This document shows positions 1-10,137 of a stretch of 64,000 nt of DNA, one piece after another; position 1 is the stretch's first letter, and every line of letters begins with the position of its first letter. Under the pieces are notes generated by a model that saw only the letters and a list, made by a program, of their open reading frames with translations, had not been told where the DNA came from and did not search any database. The stretch is from Candidatus Thiodiazotropha sp. (ex Myrtea sp. 'scaly one' KF741663) (GTDB lineage Bacteria; Pseudomonadota; Gammaproteobacteria; Chromatiales; Chromatiaceae), in assembly GCA_025655555.1 (NCBI GenBank), contig JAHXIQ010000002.1, forward strand, positions 124,001-188,000, in the 5' to 3' direction. Position numbers and translations under genes: made by a program.

Positions 1-397
1 GATAAAAACGCACATCCTGATTCTCGTAACCAACCAGTCTTTTTGTCAGCGTACTCAACAGCATTTGCTTCACTGAATTTGTCATTTCTGCGCGCTGCTG
101 ATCGGTCATGTGACGATTCATGGGTCCTGCCACCCAGTTAGTCATATAGTCAAAATCAAAATATGGCGCGATTTCCCGCTCGACAAAACCAGCAATCATC
201 TGCTGATTAGGCCTCTCCTGCTGACGCATAAATCTCAATAACTTTGTCATACCCTCACGCAACAACTTGTCGGGGCCTGCCTGTTCTGTTTGAGGTGTGC
301 GTGCTGGGGACTGGCCATAGCCATAGTAAGGCGATGCCTGCAGGCTGGCACTTGTCACGAGTACCAATAATATAATGGCTGACAGGATCTTTTTCAT
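1..397 (-). CDS. mlaC: MlaC/Ttg2D family phospholipid-transport periplasmic protein, 3' part outside window
   Basis: The gene reads off the left edge, so only the N-terminal 132 residues are visible. The protein begins MKKILSAIILLVLVTSASLQ, a clear signal peptide. The mature part contains KLLRFMRQQERPNQQMIAGF and EREIAPYFDFDYMTNWVAG, which follow the MlaC pattern in which a helix precedes 'E..PY.D...M...V.G'. MlaC carries phospholipid between the outer-membrane MlaA complex and the inner-membrane MlaFEDB transporter. It lies 113 bp downstream of cbbO on the same strand, with a small CGCCG/CGGCG hairpin (420-435) between them, so co-transcription is possible but not shown. Start: the ATG at 397 has GGAG about 8 nt upstream. 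The family call is from motif recognition on a partial protein. Confidence 0.8.
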   Translation of the reverse strand, partial: MKKILSAIILLVLVTSASLQASPYYGYGQSPARTPQTEQAGPDKLLREGMTKLLRFMRQQERPNQQMIAGFVEREIAPYFDFDYMTNWVAGPMNRHMTDQQRAEMTNSVKQMLLSTLTKRLVGYENQDVRFY

Positions 398-510
398 AAC
401 TCCTCCGGTAATTGTTAAGCGCCGTCTTCGCGGCGTCAAAGGCAGGTTGCCAATGCATTGCATTAAAATCAAGCTCGATAAGAGAGGGCTTATTCAGGAT
501 GCCCGGCATC

Positions 511-2628
511 TCATGTCGTAATTTTTTTGTAGATATCAGAGACCTTGAGCGGCAGCTTCTCCACCTCACTGATGACAGTGTAGTTGGCGCCACCATACAT
601 ATGTGGCAAATAGTCATGACCCGCTTCATCGATAGTGATACAAAAAGGGTGTATACCACTGCGCCGCGCTTCGAAAAGAGATTGACGCGTATCCTCGATA
701 CCGTACTCACTGCGGTAGTCGTCCTGGTAGTCGTCCGGTTTTCCGTCCGATAGGGTGATCAGCAGCTTGGTCCGCGCTTCAACCTCATTCAGCCGAAAAC
801 TCAAGTGGCGAATCGCAGCCCCCATGCGGGTATAATCACCGGCCTGGATACCACTAATACGCGCCTTGACGGCTTCGTCATAGGGCTGATCGAATTGTTT
901 AACCGGAAACACTTCACAACGCTTTCTGGTTGTCCCGGTAAAACCATAGATCGCATATTGATCCCCCAAAGCTTCCAACGATTCTGCTAACAGAACCAAA
1001 GCCTCTCTCTCAGCCTCATTGACCCATCCCTGGGTCGAACCGGACATATCCACCATGAACATCACAGCAATATTGCGCTCTTCACGATGCATGCGGGTGA
1101 AGAGTCGTTCAGACATCTCCAAACCGGTATGCACATCAGCCCAGGTCTCAACGAAAGCATCAATGTCGACACCGTCGCCATATACCTGGCGCTTGAGCAA
1201 GCGATCCTCATCCCGCATGGCTTCAAACGTCTTTCGCAGATGACTCAATAACCGACGGTATTTCACTGTGACCCTGTCAGCAAAACCGTCATGGACCGGC
1301 TTGACTGTCATTTCACGCATCACACACCATTTCTTTCGGTAGTGCTTGCGGCGATAGTCCCACTCATTATAGAAAAAAGCACCCTCTTCATGATAAGTGC
1401 CACCCCATACTTCTTCCGGATTCAGTAAACGTCCCTGACCTGTCTCGAAGTCATACTCGCCCGGGCCTGCCGGTACCAGATACTCTGGTGGCACATCGCC
1501 CAAATCCTGGATGATCGAAGTCACGGTTCCTCTGACATCGTCCGGCATAGGTATGGATTTGCCATTAATTAGCAACTCAATACTCATATCCTCCAATTGA
1601 GATGCAGCATCCTTTGATCGAATCTGAAAACGACCAGGTTCTTCTCGTTCACCTTTCGACTCGCCTTTCAACTCATCGGCCATTGCCTTCAGCGCTACCC
1701 TCAGTGCAACCTTTTCTCGCTCAATCCGCTGCTTCATCACCTCGAACGCCAATGCCGGATTCAACTGGCCCTGGAAACAGGTCGTCGCCGGTAAAGGCTG
1801 TCCCAGTATCGATTCCGTCATTTTTATACAATCCATCACGGAAGCATTCTGTTTGCGCAACTCGGCCACCTGTTCCAACCAACCGTCAGGAACGTTTCTG
1901 CCAGTCAATTTATCTGTCAGTACTGACATCTCTCGATAGAGTCCCGGCAGCTCCCGTTCAAGACAGGCATTGAGACGTTCTGTTTCCAATGCATGAAATG
2001 TTCCCAACGCCAGATCAGGTGTTTTATGATGGGTCAGATAGCGCAGGAGTGACTGATGAAAAGTACCGAATCGCACTTGTGCCCAATGATAAGCCACAGC
2101 CACTTTATAGAGCAGGAAGTTATCCCGCTTATCAGGCAGGTGTGCCATGACTGCCGGTAAGTAGATGGTTTCTGTATCGGTAAACAGATCATCTCCCTGT
2201 TGCAGTTTCAACTTTCTTCCTGAAAGACCCTGCACAAAAGGCATCAGCACACCCACCTGCTCTTCAAATAGCGCACCGGATGCCCGCTCCCGGCCCTGCC
2301 TGACAAATCGGTCGATCTCACTGATCACCTTCAGCGCGGCATGCAAACCGATTCGGTCATAGACGTCCATCGCCTGCAGCACCCAGGCCTCGATCATTGA
2401 CTCGTCCATCATGTGCAAGGCGCGAGAAGCCTGCGAGGTAAACTGATAAGCAATCTCAATGTGAGTACTGGCAATGCGTCTCACCCAATCAAGTACAAAT
2501 GCTTGTTCGTCAGACTTAAGCTGCGCCAAAGCCAGACTCAAATCCGCTGTGTTTCGAAAACTGAACTCAACCTCGAAGTAGTCATCGAGTAATACCTGTA
2601 TTTGATCTTTCTCGAGTCTTACTTTCAT
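511..2628 (-). CDS. cbbO: CbbO-type von Willebrand factor A protein, Rubisco activase subunit
   Basis: The 705-residue protein has a long N-terminal helical region and a C-terminal VWA domain. The metal-binding MIDAS motif is visible as VDMSGST (DxSxS) around residue 525, with a later conserved SDGKPDD. In characterised systems CbbO is the adaptor that contacts Rubisco while the AAA+ ring CbbQ supplies ATP-driven force to remove inhibitory sugar phosphates. The gene lies 53 bp downstream of cbbQ on the same strand, so they form a two-gene operon. The paralogous NorD family has the same domain layout; the CbbQ-like partner sequence favours CbbO. No cbbL, cbbS or cbbM is next to it in the visible DNA, which is unusual because cbbQO normally follow Rubisco genes; they could lie upstream elsewhere or the pair may be detached. 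Confidence 0.85.
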   Translation of the reverse strand: MKVRLEKDQIQVLLDDYFEVEFSFRNTADLSLALAQLKSDEQAFVLDWVRRIASTHIEIAYQFTSQASRALHMMDESMIEAWVLQAMDVYDRIGLHAALKVISEIDRFVRQGRERASGALFEEQVGVLMPFVQGLSGRKLKLQQGDDLFTDTETIYLPAVMAHLPDKRDNFLLYKVAVAYHWAQVRFGTFHQSLLRYLTHHKTPDLALGTFHALETERLNACLERELPGLYREMSVLTDKLTGRNVPDGWLEQVAELRKQNASVMDCIKMTESILGQPLPATTCFQGQLNPALAFEVMKQRIEREKVALRVALKAMADELKGESKGEREEPGRFQIRSKDAASQLEDMSIELLINGKSIPMPDDVRGTVTSIIQDLGDVPPEYLVPAGPGEYDFETGQGRLLNPEEVWGGTYHEEGAFFYNEWDYRRKHYRKKWCVMREMTVKPVHDGFADRVTVKYRRLLSHLRKTFEAMRDEDRLLKRQVYGDGVDIDAFVETWADVHTGLEMSERLFTRMHREERNIAVMFMVDMSGSTQGWVNEAEREALVLLAESLEALGDQYAIYGFTGTTRKRCEVFPVKQFDQPYDEAVKARISGIQAGDYTRMGAAIRHLSFRLNEVEARTKLLITLSDGKPDDYQDDYRSEYGIEDTRQSLFEARRSGIHPFCITIDEAGHDYLPHMYGGANYTVISEVEKLPLKVSDIYKKITT

Positions 2629-2681
2629 TTCTCAACACCGGACTCAACCATTTGCATCAGAATGTAAACACCTTTTTGTCT

Positions 2682-3494
2682 CTAGAAAAGTGAGGCGCTC
2701 AATTCGTTGACCGCCACCAACATATCCACGTCATCCGTTAAAGCCTGCGCGATACTGGACCGGCAGGCCACAACTGGGTCAACACCGCTGGTAATCAGCT
2801 TGGCCGCGTGTACGAGCAATCGGGTTGAAGCGCCCTCATCCAGACCACTGCCTTTAAGGTTTCTTGTCATATGTGCAAACTTCACCAGCCTGGCCGCCAT
2901 CTCCGCATCGACAGACGCCTCGTTCTCAATGATCTTCTGCTCCAGCACAGGCTCAGGATAGTCAAACTCCAATGCCACAAATCGCTGTCTTGTACTCTGC
3001 TTCAGATCCTTGAGTACGCTCTGATAGCCTGGATTAAAAGAAATGGCGAGGCAGAAGTCCGGTGTTGCTTCCAACAACTCACCCACCTTCTCCATCGGCA
3101 GCACGCGTCGATCATCTGCAAGGGGATGGATGACCACCGTCGTGTCCTTTCGCGCTTCAACCACTTCATCCAGATAGCAGATTCCACCCACCCGAACAGC
3201 GGCAGCCAGTGGACCGTCCACCCAGATCGTCTCGCCGCCTTTCACCAGGAACCGCCCGACCAGGTCTGAAGCCGTCAGATCATCATGGCAAGAGACGGTA
3301 ATCAATGGACGTTTCAAGCGCCACGCCATATTCTCCATGAAGCGGGTCTTACCACAGCCTGTTGGCCCTTTCAGCAGTACGGGCAACTGATTCCGATAGG
3401 CCGCTTCAAATACGCTGATCTCGTCTCCCACCGGCTGATAGTAAGGTTCATTTTCGACATAATATGCTTCTGGTTTAAGTATTCTGGCTTGCAA
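2682..3494 (-). CDS. cbbQ: CbbQ-type AAA+ ATPase of the MoxR/NorQ group
   Basis: A 270-residue AAA+ protein. Walker A is [10 protein letters not shown] at about residues 42-51 and Walker B is [10 protein letters not shown] near residue 107. The stretches [13 protein letters not shown] and [20 protein letters not shown] (about 68-81 and 151-170) are hallmarks of the CbbQ/NorQ family. CbbQ forms a hexameric ring that works with CbbO to reactivate Rubisco. It is the first gene of the cbbQ-cbbO pair, and the 352-bp region upstream separates it from a divergent signalling gene. NorQ of nitric oxide reductase clusters is the main alternative, but no nor genes are present. The length is typical of the family. 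Confidence 0.9.
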   Translation of the reverse strand: MQARILKPEAYYVENEPYYQPVGDEISVFEAAYRNQLPVLLKGPTGCGKTRFMENMAWRLKRPLITVSCHDDLTASDLVGRFLVKGGETIWVDGPLAAAVRVGGICYLDEVVEARKDTTVVIHPLADDRRVLPMEKVGELLEATPDFCLAISFNPGYQSVLKDLKQSTRQRFVALEFDYPEPVLEQKIIENEASVDAEMAARLVKFAHMTRNLKGSGLDEGASTRLLVHAAKLITSGVDPVVACRSSIAQALTDDVDMLVAVNELSASLF

Positions 3495-3846
3495 AACCTG
3501 GCCCTCGCCTAACTAAAAATTAATAAAACGGGCCCCATTCAAAACATTTCACAAGCTGGGCGCCCAATGACTTGATAGGTGTTTTTTTCCTAGTAAACAC
3601 CCCGTTATTCTGTGTGGGCCACTAAAAACGAGACCCACACCCCACCATTAAGTTATTCATAATAATTGCTGTCTACACCTCATAACTAATCTGGTTATAC
3701 TTTCCGATAGGACAGAATGCATTTAAAAATGAGACCCTTTTCGTATCCAGGTTATCGGATATCCCTATATTGATCGTGGATTCCGGATATGGGTTGACCG
3801 GATAGCCAAATCACTACCAGATTAGAGAGAGTGACAGGGAAACGTA
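3495..3846. other. Divergent intergenic region between cbbQ and the GGDEF/EAL gene
   Basis: No gene is seen here. The region is AT-rich and must hold the promoters of both divergent units. TTATACT near 3690 could serve as a -10 element for the rightward gene, but no well-spaced -35 hexamer was found. The rightward gene has GGGAA about 5 nt before its ATG. Confidence 0.5.
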
Positions 3847-6321
3847 ATGCCAGGACCACTGCGAATTCTCTTTATTGAGGATTCCGAAAGCGAGTATCAA
3901 TTCCTGCAGCGGACGCTACATCGTGGCGAACTCGAGGTGCGCCCGCACCGGGTGGCCACCTATGCAGGCATGCAACAAGCTTTGAATACTGAGCACTGGG
4001 ACCTAATCCTTTCCAATACACATTTGACGCACTTCACGCCTCAAAAAGCCTTGGAGTTACTACAGTCGATCCCCTTGGACATCCCCTTCATCCTCGTATC
4101 TGACCACATCGGAGAGGAAAAGGTTGTCTCACTGCTGAAATCGGGTGCAAACGATTTCGTCAATTTCAATAATCTGTCACGTTTGGTCCCTGCCATTGAG
4201 CGCGAACTCAAGGAAGCCAATACTCGACGCGAAGCGGAGAAGACAAAACTCGCCTTGCGCCGGAGTGAGAATCGCTATCGCCAACTGGTAGATGATTCAC
4301 CCATCCCTATATTACTGCTGCAACATCACCGAGTCGTTTTTCTCAATGAAGCAGCGAAGCAAGCCTTGTCTGTGAAGGACGAAAAGATCTTGATCGATCA
4401 GCCCGCCAGCGCTCTTTTTCTTCAGGCCTCAGAGGACCTGCTGAATGCAAAACTCCAAGCCATGGAGAATCATGGCAACCAACCATTCGAGGCATTTTTT
4501 AAAAGAGCAGATGATGCTGTGATTCAAGTTGAGGTCTTCCTCAGCGCCGTCGAGCACGAAGGGACACCGGCAACCCAGCTGGTATTTACCGATATCACCC
4601 AAAGAAAAGAGTCTGAAGCGAAACTGCAGCAAGCCGTGCAGATTATCGAACACACCATGGAGGGGATCATTATTGCCGACAGCCGGGGCCTGATTACCTC
4701 GGTCAATCCCGCTTTTTGCGAGATCACCGGTTACTCATCAAGCGAGGTGCTCGGCCAGCATCCGGAGATGCTCAAGTCGGATCGTCATCCCGCCGAATTT
4801 TTTGATGAGCTATGGCAGATCATCCGTGAGACCGGCTCCTGGCGTGGCGAAATCTGGAGCCAAAGAGAAAACGGAGAGATCTACCCCGCCTGGGTAACCA
4901 TCAGCACCGTGCGTGACGAATCAGACAACGTCATGCACTACGTGGGGGTTTTCTCCGACATCACCAGCATCAAACAATCACAATCCCAGCTGGAACATTT
5001 GGCCCACCACGACTCCCTGACGAATCTGCCCAACCGATTACTGTTCGAGGATCGTCTGCAACATGCCATCTCCCAGTCTAAACGCCAACGCCGTCAACTG
5101 GCCGTACTCTTCCTGGATCTCGATCGCTTCAAGAACATCAATGACACCCTGGGACATGCCATGGGTGATGAGCTACTCAAGGAGGTCGCCAAACGCTTGC
5201 AGGGCATTCTGCGTGACGGCGATACGGCAGCGCGCCTCGGCGGTGATGAGTTCACCGTTTTAGTTGAGAGCCTGGATGATCCCAGCCAGGCTGCCGTAGT
5301 CGCCTCCAAGATCCAGGAGAATTTCAAGACCCCCTACAAAATTGCTGGCCGTGAGTTACATGTCACCACCAGCATAGGTATCAGCATCTATCCCGAAGAT
5401 GGCCTGACAGTAGCCGACCTGACCAAGAATGCCGACGCCGCCATGTATCAGGCCAAGGAGCAGGGACGTAATAACTATCGCTACTACACTTCCGAACTCA
5501 CCCGCACTGCATTCGAACGCCTGTTGCTGGAGACTGAACTCCGTAGTGCGCTGAAAAAAGATCAGCTGTTGCTCTACTATCAGCCGCAGATCTCACTCAA
5601 GAATGGGGAGATGACAGGTGCGGAAGCCGTATTGCGCTGGCACCATCCGCGTCTCGGCATCATCCCCCCCGCCCGCTTTATCCCCCTGGCTGAAGAGACG
5701 GGTCTGATTCATGAAATCGGCCATTGGGTGCTCAAAGAGGCCTGCGAGCAGACCCACTACCTGCAACGCCAGGGGCTCTTTCAGGGGCGTATGGCGATCA
5801 ATCTCTCAGTCCGTCAGATCATGCAGACAGACCTGATTCTACGCTTCGAGCAGATCATTGCCGATTCCGGCTGCCCGCCCGACCTACTGCAGCTCGAGGT
5901 GACCGAGGGTATTTTTATGGGGCAAATGCAGCAATCCGTACCCGTTCTTGATGTCTTCAAGCAACTCGGCGTCACGATTGCCATCGATGATTTCGGCACG
6001 GGATACTCTTCACTCTCTTACTTGAAGCAGCTACCCATCGACAAACTCAAAATTGACCGCTCCTTTATTCGCGATCTACCCAACGACAGCGATGCCATCG
6101 CCATCACCCAGGCCATCATCTCACTGGGCAAGAACCTGGGACTCCACATTATCGCGGAAGGTGTTGAAACCCTGGCGCAGCAGACCCTGCTTCAGAAAAT
6201 GGGATGCGGTGAAGGCCAGGGATACCTCTATAGTCCACCAGTACCCGCCAATGCGTTCGAGGAGATGCTGCTGGAAGGCAGCCGCACCTTCCGGCATCAC
6301 TTTTCAAACTACGGGTTTTAA
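3847..6321 (+). CDS. REC-like/PAS/PAS/GGDEF/EAL cyclic-di-GMP signalling protein
   Basis: An 824-residue cytoplasmic protein. Residues 1 to about 125 resemble a response-regulator receiver, followed by two PAS domains (about 145-255 and 262-380), a GGDEF domain (about 395-545) and an EAL domain (about 560-810). The diguanylate cyclase signature is intact (ARLGGDEFTV), preceded by an RxxD product-inhibition site (RDGD, five residues before GGDEF). The phosphodiesterase part reads EAVLRW instead of EALLRW but keeps EVTEG and IDDFGTGYSSL, so it may be active. In the receiver-like part, the position where the phospho-accepting Asp is expected (DLILSNTHL) carries Asn, while the N-terminal acidic pair survives as IEDSE. 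Phosphorylation by the normal route is therefore doubtful. No kinase gene is adjacent, and no membrane segment is seen. Confidence 0.9.
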   Translation: MPGPLRILFIEDSESEYQFLQRTLHRGELEVRPHRVATYAGMQQALNTEHWDLILSNTHLTHFTPQKALELLQSIPLDIPFILVSDHIGEEKVVSLLKSGANDFVNFNNLSRLVPAIERELKEANTRREAEKTKLALRRSENRYRQLVDDSPIPILLLQHHRVVFLNEAAKQALSVKDEKILIDQPASALFLQASEDLLNAKLQAMENHGNQPFEAFFKRADDAVIQVEVFLSAVEHEGTPATQLVFTDITQRKESEAKLQQAVQIIEHTMEGIIIADSRGLITSVNPAFCEITGYSSSEVLGQHPEMLKSDRHPAEFFDELWQIIRETGSWRGEIWSQRENGEIYPAWVTISTVRDESDNVMHYVGVFSDITSIKQSQSQLEHLAHHDSLTNLPNRLLFEDRLQHAISQSKRQRRQLAVLFLDLDRFKNINDTLGHAMGDELLKEVAKRLQGILRDGDTAARLGGDEFTVLVESLDDPSQAAVVASKIQENFKTPYKIAGRELHVTTSIGISIYPEDGLTVADLTKNADAAMYQAKEQGRNNYRYYTSELTRTAFERLLLETELRSALKKDQLLLYYQPQISLKNGEMTGAEAVLRWHHPRLGIIPPARFIPLAEETGLIHEIGHWVLKEACEQTHYLQRQGLFQGRMAINLSVRQIMQTDLILRFEQIIADSGCPPDLLQLEVTEGIFMGQMQQSVPVLDVFKQLGVTIAIDDFGTGYSSLSYLKQLPIDKLKIDRSFIRDLPNDSDAIAITQAIISLGKNLGLHIIAEGVETLAQQTLLQKMGCGEGQGYLYSPPVPANAFEEMLLEGSRTFRHHFSNYGF

Positions 6322-6596
6322 AGTCAGACAGCACGTATCGCACGTCAGTCAGGGCTCCTTCCATTAGCAATAGCTAATAATTCATAACCCTTTTCTATTA
6401 ACTCATTTGAAAATTCGATGGATTATTCCCTGCTGGGATATAGAAGGACCACGTGAAGACGCGTATGGTAACGGGTCCGGAATCCTGGGTGCGGATGTGC
6501 GCCCAAGATCATGAAATAACCAGGTGGATAAGTCAACAATTGTACGCCGCCGGTTAGCCATTTTTTATAAAGCCATTCCGCAACGGAGGACAATCC

Positions 6597-7871
6597 ATGA
6601 CGGAAGTAATCGCAACCAATGAGACTATTCTCGTGGTCGGTGGCGGCATCAGCGGCATGACCGCTGCGCTGGAAGCTGCCGAAACGGGTAAGCAGGTCGT
6701 CCTGGTTGAAAAGCGCCCCTATGTCGGCGGTCGCGTCACCCAACTGTACAAGTACTTCCCCAAGCTCTGCTTCCCAACCTGTGGGTTGGAGATCAATCAG
6801 CGCCGGGCGAAGATGAATCCCAACCTCAACATCATTTCGATGGCCGAGGTGACCGATATCAAGGGTGAGGCCGGCAATTACACCGCCACGGTCAAGATCA
6901 GCCCCCGTTACGTGAACGATAAATGCACCGCTTGCGGCGATTGCGCCAAGGCTGTCGAAGCAGAGTTCGACGACGAGTACAACTACGGCCTGGGTAAGCG
7001 CAAGGGTGCCTACCTGCCTCACCGCATGGCCCATCCCGAACGCTATGTCCTCGACCCCGCCATCATCGGTACCGATGATGCACAAAAAGCGAAGGATGCC
7101 TGCAAGGTCAACGCCATCGATCTGGATATGCAGGAAGAGGTGATCGAATTCAAGGCCGGGGCTGTCGTCTGGGCAACCGGTTGGAAGCCCTACGATGCCA
7201 ACAAGATCCAGCCCTACGGCTACGATCGCATCGCCAACGTCATCACCAGTGTTGAGTTTGAGCGGATGGCCGATCCTAACGGCCCGACCGGCGGCAAGCT
7301 GACACGCCCTTCCGATGGCAAAGAGGCCAAATCGGTCGCCTTCATCCAATGCGCCGGCTCCCGCGACAAGAACCACCTGCTGCACTGCTCTCGAATCTGC
7401 TGTATGGCTTCTCTCAAGCAGGCCACCTACCCGGCTGATGATGTGCCGATCACCATCTACTACATCGACATCCGCGCCATCGACCGCTTCGAGGACTTCT
7501 ACCAGAAGGTCAAAGCGAAAGAGAACGTCAAGTTCATCAAGTCCAAGGTTGCCTCCATCGTAGAGAATAAAGAGAACGGTAATCCAACCCTGCATGGCGT
7601 CGACACCGAAGGTTACAACCGCTACGCCGATGAACACGACCTGGTGGTCCTGGCCGTCGGCATGGAGCCCAGCGTCGACAAGGCCAGCTTCCCGGTGGAG
7701 ATCGTTATCAACGAAGAGGGTTTCATCGAGCCTGCGCCTGAAAACGGCGGTGTCTTCGCTGCCGGGTGCTCATCCGACGCGCTGGATGTCAACCGAGCCG
7801 TTCAACACGCCACCGGCGCCGCAATGCGCGCCATCCAAGTGGTCAATCGCGTAGCAGCGACGGAGGGTTAA
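6597..7871 (+). CDS. qmoA: QmoA, flavoprotein subunit of the Qmo electron-transfer complex (HdrA-like)
   Basis: A 424-residue HdrA-related flavoprotein. The N-terminal dinucleotide-binding motif is VVGGGISGMTAALEA, followed by FPTCGLEINQRR and the cysteine set CTACGDC near residue 105. A second HdrA-like cysteine patch, HCSRICCMASL, lies near residue 265, and the C-terminal FAD segment ends in NRAVQHATGAAM. The length matches QmoA (about 410-420 residues). In sulfate reducers Qmo passes electrons from menaquinol to AprBA; in sulfur oxidisers it is thought to work in reverse, taking electrons from AprBA. The RBS GGAGGA is 7 nt before the ATG. The stop is 4 nt from qmoB, so the two are translationally linked. 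aprBA lies 8 kb away in the same window. Confidence 0.93.
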   Translation: MTEVIATNETILVVGGGISGMTAALEAAETGKQVVLVEKRPYVGGRVTQLYKYFPKLCFPTCGLEINQRRAKMNPNLNIISMAEVTDIKGEAGNYTATVKISPRYVNDKCTACGDCAKAVEAEFDDEYNYGLGKRKGAYLPHRMAHPERYVLDPAIIGTDDAQKAKDACKVNAIDLDMQEEVIEFKAGAVVWATGWKPYDANKIQPYGYDRIANVITSVEFERMADPNGPTGGKLTRPSDGKEAKSVAFIQCAGSRDKNHLLHCSRICCMASLKQATYPADDVPITIYYIDIRAIDRFEDFYQKVKAKENVKFIKSKVASIVENKENGNPTLHGVDTEGYNRYADEHDLVVLAVGMEPSVDKASFPVEIVINEEGFIEPAPENGGVFAAGCSSDALDVNRAVQHATGAAMRAIQVVNRVAATEG

Positions 7872-7875
7872 GAGA

Positions 7876-10125
7876 GTGGCTGACGATAAGAAATTTGCTG
7901 GATATGTCTGTACCGGCTGTGGTTTGGGCGAACGCCTGGATGCCGGTCAGCTGGAAACCACCGCCACCCGTGACGGCAAGATGCAGAGCTGCAAACAGCA
8001 CGAGATGCTCTGCTCTGCAGAAGGCGTGCAGATGATCAAAGACGACATCGCCAACGACGATATCACCCATGTCATGATCGCCGCCTGCTCCCGCCGCGCC
8101 AAGGTGGAGGCCTTCAATTTTACCGATGTGGCCCTGACCCGCGCCAACCTGCGTGAGGGTGTCATCTGGGTGCGTCCCGACACGGACGAGAACAAAGAGA
8201 CCACTCAGGAGATGGCGGACGACTACATCCGTATGGCTTGTGCCGAGCTGAAGTCGATGACCAAGCCCAGCGCATCCGGTGAGCAGTCGGTGAACAAGAA
8301 CATCCTCGTGGTGGGTGGCGGTATCACCGGTATGACCGCAGCCATTGAGGCAGCAGCGGCCGGCTACCCGGTCCACCTGGTGGAAAAAAGCGGTGCTTTG
8401 GGCGGCGCAGTGGGCAGTTACTACAAAGTAATCCCCACTCGCTCACCTTACGATGCACCGGCTGAGAACCCGGTACCTGCACTGAGTGAAGCCATTGAAG
8501 CAGACGGTAACATTACCGTTCATCTCAATAGCACCCTCACCAAAACCGATGGCGCGCCAGGCCGTTTCAGTGTCGATATCGCCACCGAATCAGGCACTAC
8601 TGAAACCGTCTCCATTGGCGCCATCATTCAGGCCTCCGGCTGGAAGCCTTACGATGCCAACCAACTGCCGGAATTCGCTTATGGAAAGAGCCAGGACGTG
8701 GTCACCAACCATGAGCTGGAAGCGCTGGCTGTGGCAGCCAACGGCGGCCCCATCAAGCGCCCCTCTGATGGTAAAGAAGTGCAATCGGTCTGCTTCATCC
8801 AGAATGCGGGTCAATGCTCGGATAAGGATGGACACCTGACCTACTTCGCGGGCGTTACCGACCTGGTCTCCATCAAGCAGGCGATGTATTTCAAAGAGTT
8901 GAACGGTGAGTGCGATACCACTATTCTTTTCGACAACCTGCGTACCCCAGGTGCGGGCGGTGAAGACTTCTACCGTGCCGGCCAGAATGCCATGGTCACC
9001 TTCTCCAAGGGTATCGCTTCTGAAGTGGTCCCCGGCGACAACCTCACCGTCAAGTTTGAGGACAAGATCCTCAATGAGCAGACCGAAATGGCCTGTGACT
9101 TGGTGGTACTGGCAACCGGCATGGAGCCCAACTCCGGCCCCGATCCTTACGCCCAGTTGACTGTCGACATGGCCGAGGATGAGGAAGAGAAAGCCAAAGC
9201 TCAGGCAATTCTGGAGAATGCCCCGCCGTCGATACTCAACCTGCAGTATCGTCAGGGTACCGATCTGCCGCATCTGAAGAACGGTTTCACCGATTCACAC
9301 TTTATCTGCTTCCCCTACGAGACGCGTCGTACAGGCATCTACTCCGCCGGCCCCGTGCGTCGTCCGATGGACATACAGCAGGCCCGTGACGATGCCACCG
9401 GCGCCGCCCTGAAGGCTATTCAGGCCGCTGAGAATGCCGGCCTCGGCCGGGCGGCACATCCGCGTTCCGGCGACCTCTCCTTCCCCAGCTTCCGTAAGGA
9501 AGGCTGTACACAATGTAAGCGCTGTACGGTTGAGTGCCCCTTCGGCGCCATCAATGAGGATGAGGAAGGCTACCCGATGTACAACGAGTCCCGTTGTCGT
9601 CGTTGCGGCACCTGCATGGGTGCCTGTCCGGTTCGTGTTATCTCGTTCGAGAACTACTCGGTTGAGACCGTCAACCAGCAGATCAAGAATGTTGATATCC
9701 CTGAAGAGTGGGATGAGAAACCTCGTATCCTGGTCCTGGCTTGTGAGAACGACGCCTATCCGGCTCTCGATCAAGCCGCCCAGGCGGGCGTTGAGATCAA
9801 CCCATGGGCCCGTGTCATACCGGTCCGCTGTTTGGGTTCTGTGAGCCTGTCCTGGGTAACCGATGCACTGAACAACGGTTATGACGGCATCGTCATGATG
9901 GGCTGTCGTCGTGATGACGACTACCAGTGTCACTTTGTACGCGGTTCGGCCATGGCGGCAGAACGCATGAGCAAGGTGGGTGACACCCTCGATACGCTGA
10001 ATCTGGAACCGGAGCGTGTGATCCTGCACGAGGTTGCCATCACCGACGTCGAGCGTGCGCCTCAGTTGATCAACGACATGGCGGAAACCGTGGAGAAGAT
10101 CGGCCTGAGCCCATTCAAGTTCTGA
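7876..10125 (+). CDS. qmoB: QmoB, flavin/iron-sulfur subunit with C-terminal MvhD-like domain
   Basis: A 749-residue protein starting at GTG. The N-terminal 135 residues carry CTGCGLGERLD. An HdrA-type FAD domain follows (VVGGGITGMTAAIEA near residue 142). Two 4Fe-4S motifs sit near residues 540-585 (CTQCKRCTVECP and CRRCGTCMGACP). The C-terminal 150 residues resemble the MvhD/FrhD delta subunit (ILVLACENDAYPAL, then PVRCLGS and MMGCRRDDDYQC). This domain order and length are those of QmoB. It is expected to pass electrons between QmoA/AprBA and the HdrCB pair encoded just downstream. It is separated from hdrC by 121 bp holding two stem-loops, unlike the 4-nt gap to qmoA. Confidence 0.93.
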   Translation: MADDKKFAGYVCTGCGLGERLDAGQLETTATRDGKMQSCKQHEMLCSAEGVQMIKDDIANDDITHVMIAACSRRAKVEAFNFTDVALTRANLREGVIWVRPDTDENKETTQEMADDYIRMACAELKSMTKPSASGEQSVNKNILVVGGGITGMTAAIEAAAAGYPVHLVEKSGALGGAVGSYYKVIPTRSPYDAPAENPVPALSEAIEADGNITVHLNSTLTKTDGAPGRFSVDIATESGTTETVSIGAIIQASGWKPYDANQLPEFAYGKSQDVVTNHELEALAVAANGGPIKRPSDGKEVQSVCFIQNAGQCSDKDGHLTYFAGVTDLVSIKQAMYFKELNGECDTTILFDNLRTPGAGGEDFYRAGQNAMVTFSKGIASEVVPGDNLTVKFEDKILNEQTEMACDLVVLATGMEPNSGPDPYAQLTVDMAEDEEEKAKAQAILENAPPSILNLQYRQGTDLPHLKNGFTDSHFICFPYETRRTGIYSAGPVRRPMDIQQARDDATGAALKAIQAAENAGLGRAAHPRSGDLSFPSFRKEGCTQCKRCTVECPFGAINEDEEGYPMYNESRCRRCGTCMGACPVRVISFENYSVETVNQQIKNVDIPEEWDEKPRILVLACENDAYPALDQAAQAGVEINPWARVIPVRCLGSVSLSWVTDALNNGYDGIVMMGCRRDDDYQCHFVRGSAMAAERMSKVGDTLDTLNLEPERVILHEVAITDVERAPQLINDMAETVEKIGLSPFKF

Positions 10126-10137
10126 TAACTGGCACTA

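Noticed and set aside
2682-3494. NorQ of nitric oxide reductase
   Set aside because: The sequence matches CbbQ better over its whole length and no nor genes are nearby.
6423-7637. 404-codon open frame opposite qmoA
   Set aside because: It mirrors the codon structure of qmoA on the other strand, has no family resemblance and no ribosome-binding site.
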